DNA of 64,000 nucleotides from Enterococcus gilvus ATCC BAA-350 (GCF_000407545.1 NZ_ASWH01000001.1:62001-126000), one strand, 5' to 3'. Counted from the stretch's first letter, positions 51,178 through 60,676 are shown. Numbers and translations are program-made. Notes: generated from the letters alone by a model not told the origin.

Positions 51178-52428
51178 ATGACACTTTATGGGAAGCTTTT
51201 GGAAAGAGAAAAAAATGGCGCACCGATCAGAGTTGGGGTAATTGGTGCAGGTCAAATGGGTTTTGGAATGATCGCTCAGATCTCAACGATTCCGGGCATG
51301 GCAGTGACAGGGATCAGTGACATTCACAAGGAGGCCGCGCAGCGTGCGGCAGATGCTTACAATGCTAGTGCAGAGAAGAAAGTGGACATCCTGGTCAGTT
51401 CAGATTTTAAAGAAATTATTCATTCAGACAAAGTAGAAGTTATTGTGGATGCGACAGGTGTTCCAGAGGTAGGTGCACAGATTTCATTAGAAACGCTGCT
51501 GGCGAAGAAGCACATCGTTCTATTGAATGTGGAAGTAGACATCACGATCGGGCCATTGATGAAAAAAATGTATGATTCTGCGAACTTAGTCTATACAGGT
51601 TCTGATGGCGATGAGCCTGCAGCAACGACTAAATTGTTCGAATTTGCCAAGAGTATGGGGATGGAAGTCCTTGTTGCTGGTAAGGGAAAGAACAATAAAT
51701 TGAAGGTAGGCGCGAATCCTGACACTGCTCAAGCAGAAGCGGACGCCAAACAAATGTCTAGCCATATGCTGGCTGCTTTCCAAGACGGCACGAAAACCAT
51801 GGCGGAGATGAATCTATTGTCTAATGCGATTGGTTTTGTTCCTGATAAGGTGGGCATGCACGGGATCAGCGGAGATGTTGATTCTGTCGTGAAGGATCTT
51901 GATTTGAAAGAAAATGGTGGTGTTTTAAGCAAGTATGGCGTCGTTGAATATGTAGACGGTTTGGCTCCAGGGGTATTTGTCATCGTCAAAGGGCAAAATG
52001 AAGGGGCTCGTCATGAATTGAGCTATTTGATGAAGAAGGGGGATCGCGATCACCACATCTTGTATCGCCCGTACCACTTAGCAAGTTTAGAAACACCGAT
52101 CACGATCGCCAAAGCAGTATTGAACCATGACCATGCGATCGTGCCATTAGGCGCACCGATCTCAGAAACAGTGGCTGTGGCGAAAAAGGATATCAAAGCC
52201 GGTGAGAAAATCGACGGTATCGGCGGGTATTGTGTTCGCGGCGTACTGGAAACGCATGAAGATCTAGTCAAAAATAATAATGTACCGATTGGTTTAGTGG
52301 GCGGCTCTTCTGTTGCGAAGCGCGACATCAAAGACGGAACATTCTTGACTTATGAGGATATTGAGATTGATGAATCAACCACGGTTTATCGTTTACGGAA
52401 GCTGCAAGATTCAACATTTGGTGACTAG
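51178..52428 (+). CDS. NAD(P)-dependent oxidoreductase with C-terminal SAF domain
   Basis: 416 residues from ATG 51178 (GGAGGGG upstream; ATG 51151 lies in the operator). Rossmann motif VGVIGAGQMGFGM at about residues 16-28, homoserine-dehydrogenase-like middle, and a C-terminal SAF-type domain (about 330-400, AVAKKDIKAGEKIDGIGGYC). The family acts on sugar acids or polyol derivatives, but the reaction is not known to me. As first gene of a glucitol-type PTS operon that lacks the usual sorbitol-6-phosphate dehydrogenase, it probably handles the imported phosphorylated compound. Confidence 0.75.
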   Translation: MTLYGKLLEREKNGAPIRVGVIGAGQMGFGMIAQISTIPGMAVTGISDIHKEAAQRAADAYNASAEKKVDILVSSDFKEIIHSDKVEVIVDATGVPEVGAQISLETLLAKKHIVLLNVEVDITIGPLMKKMYDSANLVYTGSDGDEPAATTKLFEFAKSMGMEVLVAGKGKNNKLKVGANPDTAQAEADAKQMSSHMLAAFQDGTKTMAEMNLLSNAIGFVPDKVGMHGISGDVDSVVKDLDLKENGGVLSKYGVVEYVDGLAPGVFVIVKGQNEGARHELSYLMKKGDRDHHILYRPYHLASLETPITIAKAVLNHDHAIVPLGAPISETVAVAKKDIKAGEKIDGIGGYCVRGVLETHEDLVKNNNVPIGLVGGSSVAKRDIKDGTFLTYEDIEIDESTTVYRLRKLQDSTFGD

Positions 52429-52492
52429 AAAAGAACGTTGGAGCAGGTGGGGAAGCTCGTTTCCTCAGCTGCTTTTGGAAAGGATGTAGCGT

Positions 52493-52870
52493 ATGAGCGG
52501 CTTAGTGATCGTGCTGATCGTGTTGATGCTTAGTCAAAGTTTGCTGAGTATCGTGCAGGTAAAGTATTATCAGGGTTTTATCAAGAAAATCACGACGGAA
52601 CAGGCTGGAACGGAGTATGAATTTTACACGGAAGTCGTTAAGGGAAAAGTGTTGCGGACGGTCGTTGCTGTGGTGGTGGATACGGAAGGAAAAGTCATCC
52701 ATTGCTATATTTGCAGAGGTTTGACGATTTTTGCACGCTTCAAGGAAGAACCCTCTTATAGAGGTGCTCACTTAGCTGCGTATCATCGCGGGGTCAAAGA
52801 GAAAGGGACGCCTCATGTTGAAAAAGGGTTAGGGCAAATTTATTCGCGGAAATTGGAAGCGGTTACCTAA
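52493..52870 (+). CDS. gutM: GutM-like activator (locus E)
   Basis: 125 residues. Helix at about 2-20, then VKYYQGFIKKI, a region of beta strands and GLTIFARFKEEPSYRGAHL, which corresponds to ISILARFKARPQFVGVD in the locus C copy. AAGGAT precedes the ATG. Second GutM within 8 kb. Confidence 0.78.
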   Translation: MSGLVIVLIVLMLSQSLLSIVQVKYYQGFIKKITTEQAGTEYEFYTEVVKGKVLRTVVAVVVDTEGKVIHCYICRGLTIFARFKEEPSYRGAHLAAYHRGVKEKGTPHVEKGLGQIYSRKLEAVT

Positions 52871-52933
52871 GAGCGGTAGTTTTTATAAAGTCAAACGGTT
52901 AAATTTTAAAAAGTGAATGAGGAGGTTTTATTT

Positions 52934-53467
52934 ATGAAATACATCGAGTGGGCAGGGAAAAACTTTATTGGGATGTTTGAGGCCGGCGGGGAGCAATTTA
53001 TGGGATACATGACAGGGATCGTGCCGCTGTTGATCGTCCTTTTGACTTTTACTTATTCCGTCATCTCCTTTATCGGTGAAGAGCGTGTAGACAGAGCGAT
53101 TCGGTATTGTTCAAAATATATGGTTTTAAGGTATTCATTGATGCCTGTCTTGGCTGTTTTGATGTTAACAAATCCGATGGCGTATACCTTTGGGAAATTC
53201 GTAAGAGAAGAAGAAAAGCCTGCATTTTATGATGCTGCGGTATCTTTCGTCCATCCAGTGACGGGCTTGTTCCCTTACGCGAATGCAGGAGAGTTGTTTG
53301 TGTATCTGGGGATCGCAAATGGCGTGACCAAAGCCGGATTTAGCCAATCAAGTTTGGCGGTGCGGTATTTCTTAGTGGGGATCGTCGTGATCTTGATGCG
53401 AGGAATCGTTACGGAACGCTTGACGAAATTTATGATGGCCAGAGAAGCAAAAAAAGCGACGGCGTAA
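52934..53467 (+). CDS. srlA: PTS glucitol/sorbitol-type EIIC2 (locus E)
   Basis: 177 residues from ATG 52934 (GAGGAGG upstream). GGEQFMGYMTGIVPLLIVLL, GEERV, NPMAYTFGKFVREEEKPAFYDA and YANAGELFVYLGIANGV align with the locus C protein throughout. Divergence between the copies suggests different substrates instead of recent duplication. Confidence 0.86.
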   Translation: MKYIEWAGKNFIGMFEAGGEQFMGYMTGIVPLLIVLLTFTYSVISFIGEERVDRAIRYCSKYMVLRYSLMPVLAVLMLTNPMAYTFGKFVREEEKPAFYDAAVSFVHPVTGLFPYANAGELFVYLGIANGVTKAGFSQSSLAVRYFLVGIVVILMRGIVTERLTKFMMAREAKKATA

Positions 53468-53480
53468 AGGAGGAATCGGA

Positions 53481-54551
53481 ATGTACAAAACAGTATTTGT
53501 AAAACCTGGGAATAAAGGTTGGGGTGTCGGCTTGACGTTAACGCCGACAGAAAAAATGAATAAAGTTGTGTCTGTTACCGGCGGCGGTATCCATCCGGTT
53601 GCGCAGCAGATCGCGGATTTGACTGGCGGGATCGCATGCGATGGGTTTAAAAATCAAATTCCAGAGGATGAAACGCTTTGCGCCGTTATTGATTGCGGCG
53701 GGACAGCACGGATCGGTGTGTATCCAATGAAACGAATTCCAACAGTGGATATTCTGCCCTCTTCGCCATCGGGGCCATTGTCTAAACATATCACAGAAGA
53801 TATTTTCGTATCTGGTGTTCGTCCAGAAGACGTGGCACTTGTTGAACATTCAGATTTAGAGGAACGTCAAATGGCTGCGATCGATCATGCCCACAAGAGT
53901 GATGCAGCATCCGCAGCAGCGACGGAAAAAATCGTAACGAAGCAAGAAGGACGAGAGTCGGACGAAGAATTTAAAGAAAGATATTCCAAGCTTAAGGAAA
54001 ACCACGCAGAACAGCAGGCGAAAAAAGACAGTTTCTTGGTTCGTTTCTCTCGGGGAATCGGCGGAGTGATGAGTACGTTCTATCAATCAGGGCGTGACGC
54101 GGTAGACATGCTTTTGAAGAACATCATTCCATTTATGGCCTTCATCAGTATGATCGTAGGGATCATCAACTATACCGGGATCGGTGATTGGTTGGCAAAA
54201 GTCCTGTCTCCACTGGCGGGTTCGTTACCTGGAATGATCGTCTTGTCCCTCGTTTGTAGTATCCCGATCCTGTCCCCGATCTTAGGGCCGGGTGCCGTTA
54301 TCTCTCAGGTTATCTGAGTATTGATTGGTACGCAGATCGCGAATGGCTCCATCCCAGTACAGTATGCACTGCCGGCATTGTTCGCGATTAGTGCACATGC
54401 GGGATGCGACTTTATTCCAGTTGGGTTATCATTAGGAGAGGCAAAACCGGAAACGGTTTCAATCGGTGTGCCGGCGATTTTATATAGTCGGATGCTGACA
54501 GGCTTCACCGCCGTGATCTTGGCGTGGTTAGCTAGTTTCGGAATGTATTAA
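53481..54551 (+). pseudogene. srlE: PTS glucitol/sorbitol-type EIIBC1 interrupted by in-frame TGA (locus E)
   Basis: The frame runs 278 codons from ATG 53481, stops at TGA 54315-54317 and continues unbroken to 54551. EIIB: phospho-Cys in IDCGGTARIGVYP (about 73). [31 protein letters not shown], then [23 protein letters not shown]. The locus C homologue has a Gly at the stop position, so one GGA-to-TGA change explains it. The 78 lost residues include the conserved FIPVG segment. Mutation, sequencing error or readthrough remain open; a TTG at 54321 could in principle restart translation. Confidence 0.88.
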
Positions 54552-54579
54552 AAATTGTTTGAATGGAGCGGATTTATTG

Positions 54580-54933
54580 ATGGTAAAATCTAAAATTATT
54601 GAGGTCGGCAGCATGGTTCCAGCATTTGAAGAAGAACGATTGGTCATTTTGTTTGGTCCTTCTGCCACCGCAGAATTAAGAGACATTTGTGTGATCCATG
54701 AGTTTGAGGATCGTCCGAAAGACGCATTGAAGATCGGCGGTAAAGTGATCTTTGGCGATCAGGAATTCACGATTGAAGAAGTTGGTTCGCTGGCAAATGC
54801 GAATTTTGAAGAATTGGGTCATATTTCGATCTATTTTCGGAATGCGGTCGGAGAAATTTTACCGGGAGCGATCATTGTCAGCCCGGGTGAATTTCCAAAA
54901 TTTGAACTGGGTGATGTCATCGAGATCCGTTAG
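54580..54933 (+). CDS. srlB: PTS glucitol/sorbitol-type EIIA (locus E)
   Basis: 117 residues from ATG 54580 (TTG 54559 would add seven). LVILFGPSATAELRDIC, then FGDQEFTIEEVG and FEELGHISIYF with the active-site His, parallel to the locus C subunit. It is intact although srlE just upstream carries a stop. Confidence 0.83.
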   Translation: MVKSKIIEVGSMVPAFEEERLVILFGPSATAELRDICVIHEFEDRPKDALKIGGKVIFGDQEFTIEEVGSLANANFEELGHISIYFRNAVGEILPGAIIVSPGEFPKFELGDVIEIR

Positions 54934-54943
54934 CCCAATGTAT

Positions 54944-54975
54944 GAGGGTGTGCCAAAAAAGGTACATCCTCTTAT
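54944..54975 (+). terminator. Hairpin after locus E PTS genes
   Basis: GAGGGTGTGCC (54944-54954) and GGTACATCCTC (54961-54971) form an imperfect stem with an A-rich loop. T-tail weak. Confidence 0.5.
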
Positions 54976-55061
54976 GTGTCTAAACAGGTCTTGTTTCAGC
55001 AAAAAAGAGTGAGACTCTAAGAAAGCTGCGGAAACTGAGCGTTGTCCTCCACTAGTCCCAC

Positions 55062-55090
55062 TTGCACGCCTAGAAAATCACCCGTATAGT
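55062..55090 (+). promoter_or_regulatory. Promoter of the SorC-type regulator
   Basis: TTGCAC (55062-55067), 17 bases, TATAGT (55085-55090), 39 bases before the start codon. Confidence 0.6.
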
Positions 55091-55128
55091 GGATAAGATG
55101 AAAAAGTTGTTCAGAGGATGGGATCAAA

Positions 55129-56091
55129 ATGGCTATAAATCACAATCGAGACATCGTAAAAGTTGCGACGATGTATTACAAGAAAAACTTGAAGCAGTCG
55201 GAGATCGCCAAATATCTGGGCATCTCTCGTTCACTGGTTTCAAAGTATTTAAATGATGCGAAAAATGAAGGCATCGTGGATATCTTCATCAAGAGCGAGA
55301 GTGCCTACTCTATTGAACTGGAGCTGGCTTTGGAAGAGGCTTTTGGATTAAAGAAGGCGACGGTCCTAGACACCAGCAGTTTGCGAAAAGACGAAGTCGA
55401 ACGCTTGCTTGTCCAGACGGCGATCACAGCCTTCCAAAAAGAAATCGCTAAAGCAAAAACGATCGGTCTATCCTGGGGGAAAATGCTGCGGGGGATCGTC
55501 GATGAATACCCGTATGAGAATCATGCAGAGGCGACGATCATTCCATTGATCGGCGGGTTAGGCTCTGAGATGGTGGACGTCCATTCGAATCAGTTGGCGT
55601 ATGATCTATCGAAAAAGCTGCGGGCGAAATGTAAATATTTGTATGCCCCCGCATTGGTAGACAATGCCTTTATCAAAAAGAGCTTGGTTGAAAATGAAGG
55701 CATCCGTGATGTGCTAGAAGCGGGGAAAAATGTGGATTTTGCCCTCGTCGGTATCGCCAGCCCGTTTTCTAAAAACAATACGATGACAGAGATCGGCTAT
55801 GTGGATCAGCAGGATATCGACGGGCTGGAGACATTGAATGTGATCGGCGATGTCAATTCGAAATTCATTGATCGGGCGGGGAAAGAGGTCCCGTGTGAGA
55901 TCAATGAAAATGTGATTGGGCTAGGGGTCGAGGATGTTCGTAAAATCCCCAATGTCGCAGTGGCCTGCTATGAAGAAAGCAAAAAGGATGTTCTTTATGT
56001 AGGGACTAAGACAAACATTTTCACCCATATCACCGTGACAGATAGTTTAGCAGAATACCTATTGGAGCAAGCAAAAAACGAGACCTGTTAG
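55129..56091 (+). CDS. SorC/DeoR-type sugar-binding transcriptional regulator
   Basis: 320 residues. N-terminal helix-turn-helix (KKNLKQSEIAKYLGISRSLVSKYL, shortened here; about 18-40) and a C-terminal sugar-phosphate-binding domain with GLSWGKML (about 119), PLIGGLGSE and DFALVGIASPF (about 205). Members sense phosphorylated sugars and control polyol PTS operons. It is the likely regulator of the operon at 51178, whose promoter carries a repeat operator. Confidence 0.84.
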   Translation: MAINHNRDIVKVATMYYKKNLKQSEIAKYLGISRSLVSKYLNDAKNEGIVDIFIKSESAYSIELELALEEAFGLKKATVLDTSSLRKDEVERLLVQTAITAFQKEIAKAKTIGLSWGKMLRGIVDEYPYENHAEATIIPLIGGLGSEMVDVHSNQLAYDLSKKLRAKCKYLYAPALVDNAFIKKSLVENEGIRDVLEAGKNVDFALVGIASPFSKNNTMTEIGYVDQQDIDGLETLNVIGDVNSKFIDRAGKEVPCEINENVIGLGVEDVRKIPNVAVACYEESKKDVLYVGTKTNIFTHITVTDSLAEYLLEQAKNETC

Positions 56092-56105
56092 GGTCTCGTT
56101 TTTTG
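56075..56105 (+). terminator. Terminator of the SorC-type gene
   Basis: AAACGAGACC pairs with GGTCTCGTTT around five bases, then T; the stem starts inside the last codons. Confidence 0.86.
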
Positions 56106-56148
56106 CTGTAGACAACGTCCCTTTTATGGATGCTGTCTATAGTTTTTT

Positions 56149-57081
56149 TTAGTTGTTAGGAACGTATTTTTGTAGGAAATCGGTGACTTTTTTCTGATAC
56201 ATCGCAGGATCTTTGCTCAAGGCTTCCGCGTGCTTGGCGCCTTGTACGACATATTTTTCTTTCGGTCCTTTTGTAGCGTTGTAGACCTCATCCAACATGG
56301 CATAAGGCACAAAGTCGTCTTTGTCACCGTGGATAAAGAGCATTGGACGCGTGTTCTTATGCAGTTGCTTGATAGCGTCTGCTTCCCCAAAGAAATAGCC
56401 CGCGCGAACCTTTGTGACGAGACTGGTGACTGGGATCAAGGGGAAAGCGGGCAAATTGAACATTTCTTTCAATTGATAGCTGAGCTCTCCATTGACGGAG
56501 CTGTACCCGCAATCTTCGATGAATGCTTTGACATTCTCCGGCAATTTTTCACCGCTGGTCATCATGACAGTCGCGCCGCCCATGCTGACACCGTGGAGAA
56601 CGATCTCGGAGGCTGGATCGTTCTTGATGACGCGATCGATCCATTGAAGGTAATCCTTTCGTTCATCCCAGCCAAATCCGATATAATCGCCTTCGCTCCG
56701 TCCGTGACCACGCGCATCCGGCATTAAAACATTGTAGCCAAGGTCATGGTAGATTTTGGCGTATTGAGGCATATCGGAGGCTTGCCCCATGTAGCCGTGA
56801 GCGATGATCACTGTTTTATGCGATTCTTTTTCTGCCGGCAGATAGTAAGCAGACAGGTTCAAGCCGTCTTTTGAGTCAAGCTGCCAATCGGTGCGGTTAT
56901 TTTTATCATTGAACCAAGTCTCAGCCGTTACTAATTCCGTCGATTTATTGGAGGAGCTGCCTGCCAAGAAATCTTTTTTTGCAGGAACCACCGCGTATGA
57001 GTAGAAATAATTTCCGGCGGCGATCAGCCCGATCACTAAGACTAGAACGATGGCTAGAATAATTTTTGTGGCTCTATTCAT
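56149..57081 (-). CDS. Alpha/beta hydrolase, membrane-anchored
   Basis: 310 residues from ATG 57081 (GAAGGAAAC upstream); an ATG at 57180 would add 33 hydrophobic residues without a site. Helix at about 5-26, then the hydrolase fold: AHGYMGQASD (oxyanion region, about 93), GHGRSEGDY (about 126), nucleophile Ser in GVSMGGATV (about 163), Asp in HGDKDDFVPY (about 247) and His in AKHAEAL (about 280). YqkD/BAAT-like cell-surface serine hydrolase of unknown substrate. Confidence 0.82.
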   Translation of the reverse strand: MNRATKIILAIVLVLVIGLIAAGNYFYSYAVVPAKKDFLAGSSSNKSTELVTAETWFNDKNNRTDWQLDSKDGLNLSAYYLPAEKESHKTVIIAHGYMGQASDMPQYAKIYHDLGYNVLMPDARGHGRSEGDYIGFGWDERKDYLQWIDRVIKNDPASEIVLHGVSMGGATVMMTSGEKLPENVKAFIEDCGYSSVNGELSYQLKEMFNLPAFPLIPVTSLVTKVRAGYFFGEADAIKQLHKNTRPMLFIHGDKDDFVPYAMLDEVYNATKGPKEKYVVQGAKHAEALSKDPAMYQKKVTDFLQKYVPNN

Positions 57082-57249
57082 TTGTTTCCTTCTTTCTTCT
57101 GGGATAATTCTTTTTAAGTAGACGATCACGAGGGATATCATTAGCAGTATAAAAAAAATTCGTCCCCATAGCAAGTTCATGGACAGGCATATTTACAGCT
57201 CCGCGTATTCATGAGAAAATGTAGCGAAGTTTGAAGCAGGAGAAATCGC

Positions 57250-58242
57250 ATGAAAAATAAAAAAATTACCATCAAAGATGTCGCCAAACAATCGGGAGTC
57301 TCCATCGCCACCGTCTCCCAGATTTTAAACGGCAATGAAAATAAATTCAGCCCCAAAACAGTCGCGAAGGTTCTGGCCGCAAAGGCGGAATTGAATTACG
57401 AGCCTGATTATTTTGCCCGGCGAATGATCATGAAGAAAAGCAAGACCATCGGTGTATTGGTGCCAGACATTACCAATCCCTTTTTTGGTACATTGGTTCG
57501 GGGGATCGAAGGCGTATTGTACCGTGAAAACTTTGTGACGATGCTCTGCAACGCGGATCTAGACACAAAGAAGGAAACCGATTATTTGGAAGAATTGAGC
57601 CGCCGCGGCGTTGACGGCTACATCATCGCCAGTTCGGTGATCTCTAACCAAGCCATCAATGACACCTTGCGGAAAAAAAATCTGCCCTATATCGTGTTGG
57701 ATCAAAAGAAGGCGGAAGGATTCAGCGATGCCGTCCTGACCGATGATCTTTCTGGCGGGCGGATCGCGGGGGAACACCTGAAGACGCTGGGGCATGAGAA
57801 GGCCGCCATCGTGCTGCCAAAGGACGCGCCGGCAAACATCCAAAAACGTCTGATGGGCTTTCAACAAATCTATCCAAAGGCGGACCTGATCTTTGGTGAA
57901 TTAACGAAAATCGGTGGGCGTCATGCGGCGGCGAACATTTTACAGACAGAAGCGACGGCTATTTTTGCAGTCAATGATGAATTGGCCTTTGGGTTGTATT
58001 TAGGATTGGCTGAGCTGGGGAAAAAAATTCCAGAGGATTACAGTGTGATCGGGTACGACAATATCGATATGTGCGAGTATGTCACGCCGCAACTGACTAC
58101 GATCGCCCAGCCGATCTATGAATTGGGTCAAACCACTGCCGCATTATTATTGGAACGAGTGGAGCAGCCCGCGAAAGATTGGGAAGAAAAGACCCTGCCG
58201 GTAAAATTGATCAAACGTTTTTCAACAGCACACTTGAAATAG
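57250..58242 (+). CDS. rbsR: LacI-family ribose operon repressor
   Basis: 330 residues. LacI-type helix-turn-helix TIKDVAKQSGVSIATVSQIL (residues 7-26) and hinge, then a sugar-binding domain with GVLVPDITNPFFG (about 68) and DELAFG (about 243). It lies just upstream of rbsK-D-U and an operator pair. The start is weakly marked but fits the family. Confidence 0.85.
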   Translation: MKNKKITIKDVAKQSGVSIATVSQILNGNENKFSPKTVAKVLAAKAELNYEPDYFARRMIMKKSKTIGVLVPDITNPFFGTLVRGIEGVLYRENFVTMLCNADLDTKKETDYLEELSRRGVDGYIIASSVISNQAINDTLRKKNLPYIVLDQKKAEGFSDAVLTDDLSGGRIAGEHLKTLGHEKAAIVLPKDAPANIQKRLMGFQQIYPKADLIFGELTKIGGRHAAANILQTEATAIFAVNDELAFGLYLGLAELGKKIPEDYSVIGYDNIDMCEYVTPQLTTIAQPIYELGQTTAALLLERVEQPAKDWEEKTLPVKLIKRFSTAHLK

Positions 58243-58265
58243 CTTTCAAGCTGTGCTATATTTTT
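58228..58265 (+). terminator. Terminator overlapping the end of rbsR
   Basis: AGCACA-c-TTGAAA pairs with TTTCAA-gc-TGTGCT, then TATATTTTT. The stop codon lies in the loop. Confidence 0.72.
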
Positions 58266-58274
58266 GGTGCCGAA

Positions 58275-58302
58275 TTAAAACGTTTTAATAAAACGTTTTA
58301 AT
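58275..58302 (+). promoter_or_regulatory. Double palindromic operator of the ribose operon
   Basis: AAAACGTTTT occurs twice, as TTAAAACGTTTTAA (58275-58288) and ATAAAACGTTTTAAT (58288-58302), centres 13 bp apart. LacI-family sites have this form; RbsR is the likely ligand, with CcpA possible. Confidence 0.75.
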
Positions 58303-58331
58303 TTAAATCAAATGAACGAATCTGAAATGGA

Positions 58332-59246
58332 GTGACTAAAATGAATACGGTTACGATTATTGGAAGTATCAACTTGGATCGCACGATTCGTGTGAAAAAA
58401 ATGCCCAAACCTGGCGAAACGATGCACACAAAAGAAATTTTTTCTGCTGGTGGTGGAAAAGGAGCCAATCAAGCCGTTGCGGCGAAACGTTCGGAAGCAG
58501 CGACGAATTTTATTGGCGCGATCGGCAATGACGCGGCAGGCGAGATGATGCATCAGCTATTATCAGAAGAAGGCATCGACTTAGCCGGTGTACAAACGTT
58601 GGAGAATCAAGCGACGGGACAGGCCTACATCATCGTGGACGATCAAGGAGAAAACAGCATCATGATCCATTCAGGTGCCAATAATGCATTTATGCCAAAA
58701 GACGTTCAAGACCATGCAGATCTGATCGAAGCGAGTGATTTTGTCATTGCGCAATTTGAAAGCACTTTAGAAAGTACGATCGAAGCCTTCGAGATCGCTC
58801 AAAAGGCGGGAGTAAAAACGATTTTAAATCCAGCGCCGGCGTTAGAGCATGTGCCAGAGGAACTCTTGAAGGTGACCGACATGATCGTCCCAAATGAGAC
58901 CGAAACAGAGATCCTCACCGGCATCACTGTGACGGATGAAGCCAGCATGAAGGCGGCAGCAGAACAGTTGCATCAATTGGGCATCGAAGCGGTGATCATT
59001 ACGATCGGCAGCAAAGGCGCTTTTTACGATGTGCAGGGTCGCAGCGGAGTGGTTCCAGCGTTCAAAGTGAACGCCGTAGATACTACTGCGGCAGGAGATA
59101 CTTTCATCGGTGCCATGAGCAGCATCTTGAAAAAAGATTTCAGCAATTTAGAAGAGGCGATCCACTATGGAAATCAGGCGTCTTCAATTACCGTTCAACG
59201 ATTCGGTGCACAACCTTCTATCCCTTATAAAAATGAATTGAACTAA
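58332..59246 (+). CDS. rbsK: Ribokinase
   Basis: 304 residues. PfkB family: GSINLD (about 8), GGGKGANQAVAAKR (about 39-52), VPNETE (about 190) and DTTAAGDTFIGA with the catalytic Asp (about 250). Phosphorylates ribose taken up by RbsU. The ATG follows GGAGTG. Confidence 0.9.
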   Translation: MTKMNTVTIIGSINLDRTIRVKKMPKPGETMHTKEIFSAGGGKGANQAVAAKRSEAATNFIGAIGNDAAGEMMHQLLSEEGIDLAGVQTLENQATGQAYIIVDDQGENSIMIHSGANNAFMPKDVQDHADLIEASDFVIAQFESTLESTIEAFEIAQKAGVKTILNPAPALEHVPEELLKVTDMIVPNETETEILTGITVTDEASMKAAAEQLHQLGIEAVIITIGSKGAFYDVQGRSGVVPAFKVNAVDTTAAGDTFIGAMSSILKKDFSNLEEAIHYGNQASSITVQRFGAQPSIPYKNELN

Positions 59247-59261
59247 GAAAGGAACCTTCTC

Positions 59262-59657
59262 ATGAAAAAAAGTAAAGTCATCAACTCAAATATCTCTCGT
59301 GTCATCGCTCAAATGGGTCACTTTGATCAATTAAGTATTGGCGATGCTGGCATGCCCGTCCCTATGACAACGGAAAAAATCGACCTCGCTGTCGATAATG
59401 GGATTCCTAGTTTTATGGATGTTCTAAACAATGTATTGGAAGAACTTGAAGTACAACGCATTTATTTGGCAGAAGAGATCAAAACAGAAAACCCTGATAT
59501 GTTGAAAAGAATCCAAGAACGATTGCCTGAAACACCGGTATCCTTTATTCCTCATAGCGAGATGAAGGCGGCGTTGAATGACAGCAAAGCATTCATCCGA
59601 ACGGGCGAAATGACCCCCTATGCCAACATCCTATTAGAAAGCGGCGTCGTCTTTTAA
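59262..59657 (+). CDS. rbsD: D-ribose pyranase
   Basis: 131 residues, the standard length. [28 protein letters not shown] (quoted in part: [17 protein letters not shown]; catalytic His at about 20), [11 protein letters not shown] and the C-terminal [11 protein letters not shown]. Converts pyranose to furanose ribose for RbsK. Confidence 0.92.
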   Translation: MKKSKVINSNISRVIAQMGHFDQLSIGDAGMPVPMTTEKIDLAVDNGIPSFMDVLNNVLEELEVQRIYLAEEIKTENPDMLKRIQERLPETPVSFIPHSEMKAALNDSKAFIRTGEMTPYANILLESGVVF

Positions 59658-59681
59658 ACGTCGATAGAAGGAGGAACAACT

Positions 59682-60569
59682 ATGAATACAACAGCGATTT
59701 TAATCGGTTTAGGGCCGTTACTTGGTTGGGGGCTTTATCCTACGATCGCCTCAAAAATCGGCGGGCGTCCGGTCAATCAAATTTTAGGGTCGACGTTAGG
59801 TACCTTGATTTTTGCCTTGATCTTTGCCATGGTCAACGGCATGGGACTCCCATCGGGCATGGATCTGGTCTTCTCGATCTTGTCAGGTGTGGGCTGGGCG
59901 ATTGCTCAAATCATTACCTTCCAATCCTTTACGTTGATCGGCTCCTCTCGTGCGATGCCGATCACGACAGCTTTTCAATTGTTAGGCGCTTCTTTATGGG
60001 GCGTGATCGCTTTAGGCGACTGGCCGGGTGTGAGCGCGAAGCTGTTAGGCGGATTGGCGTTGGTATTGATCATTTTGGGTGCTTGGATGACGGTTTGGAC
60101 GGAAGAAAAAACACAAGAAAAGGCCAGCATTTTGAAAAAAGCTGTTTTGTTGTTGGCCGTCGGTGAGATTGGCTATTGGGCCTATTCAGCGGCACCGCAG
60201 GCAACAAGTATCGATGGCATGCACGCATTCTTGCCGCAAGCGATCGGGATGCTGCTAGTGGCCCTTGTGTATTCAGTGATCTTAAGTGTGAAGGACAAAG
60301 AAAAATCTGCACTAGCAGAGCCGGTGTCGTATAAGCATATCTTCTCAGGATTCTTTTTCGCCTTCGCCGCATTGACTTACTTGATCTCCGCGCAACCAGA
60401 TATGAATGGGTTGGCGACGGGCTTCATCTTATCTCAAACCTCCGTCGTTCTGGCAACACTGACAGGGATCTGGTTCTTGGGACAAAAGAAAACAAAAAAA
60501 GAAATGACTGTTACGATCATCGGGCTGGTCTTGATTTTGGCTGCCGCTGCGATGACGGTAATGATCTAA
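59682..60569 (+). CDS. rbsU: Ribose uptake protein (GRP/glucose-uptake family)
   Basis: 295 residues with ten membrane helices in two halves. Marks: GLGPLLGWGLYPTIASKIGG (about 9-28), GVGWAIAQIITFQSF (about 68) and the second-half PQATSIDGMHAFLPQAIGM. RbsU is the proton-coupled ribose importer of lactobacilli and staphylococci, fitting the absence of an ABC system here. Confidence 0.87.
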   Translation: MNTTAILIGLGPLLGWGLYPTIASKIGGRPVNQILGSTLGTLIFALIFAMVNGMGLPSGMDLVFSILSGVGWAIAQIITFQSFTLIGSSRAMPITTAFQLLGASLWGVIALGDWPGVSAKLLGGLALVLIILGAWMTVWTEEKTQEKASILKKAVLLLAVGEIGYWAYSAAPQATSIDGMHAFLPQAIGMLLVALVYSVILSVKDKEKSALAEPVSYKHIFSGFFFAFAALTYLISAQPDMNGLATGFILSQTSVVLATLTGIWFLGQKKTKKEMTVTIIGLVLILAAAAMTVMI

Positions 60570-60576
60570 AAGAAGG

Positions 60577-60606
60577 AAAGCTGCCGTGTCTTGGCGGCTT
60601 TTTTTA
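60577..60606 (+). terminator. Terminator of the ribose operon
   Basis: AAAGCTGCC (60577-60585) pairs with GGCGGCTTT (60593-60601), one mismatch, then T. Confidence 0.85.
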
Positions 60607-60676
60607 TTTGGAGAGCAAATGGACTAAGAATTTTCCGCTGAATGTTATAATCAATTAGAAGAAAAGGGGAGAAGTT

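Noticed and set aside
53481..54551. Selenocysteine at the TGA in srlE
   Set aside because: The homologue has Gly there, not Cys, and no selenocysteine insertion hairpin or sel genes are seen; a nonsense change is simpler.
54321..54551. Separate small gene after the srlE stop
   Set aside because: It is the same frame and aligns with the C-terminus of the intact homologue; no ribosome site precedes the TTG.
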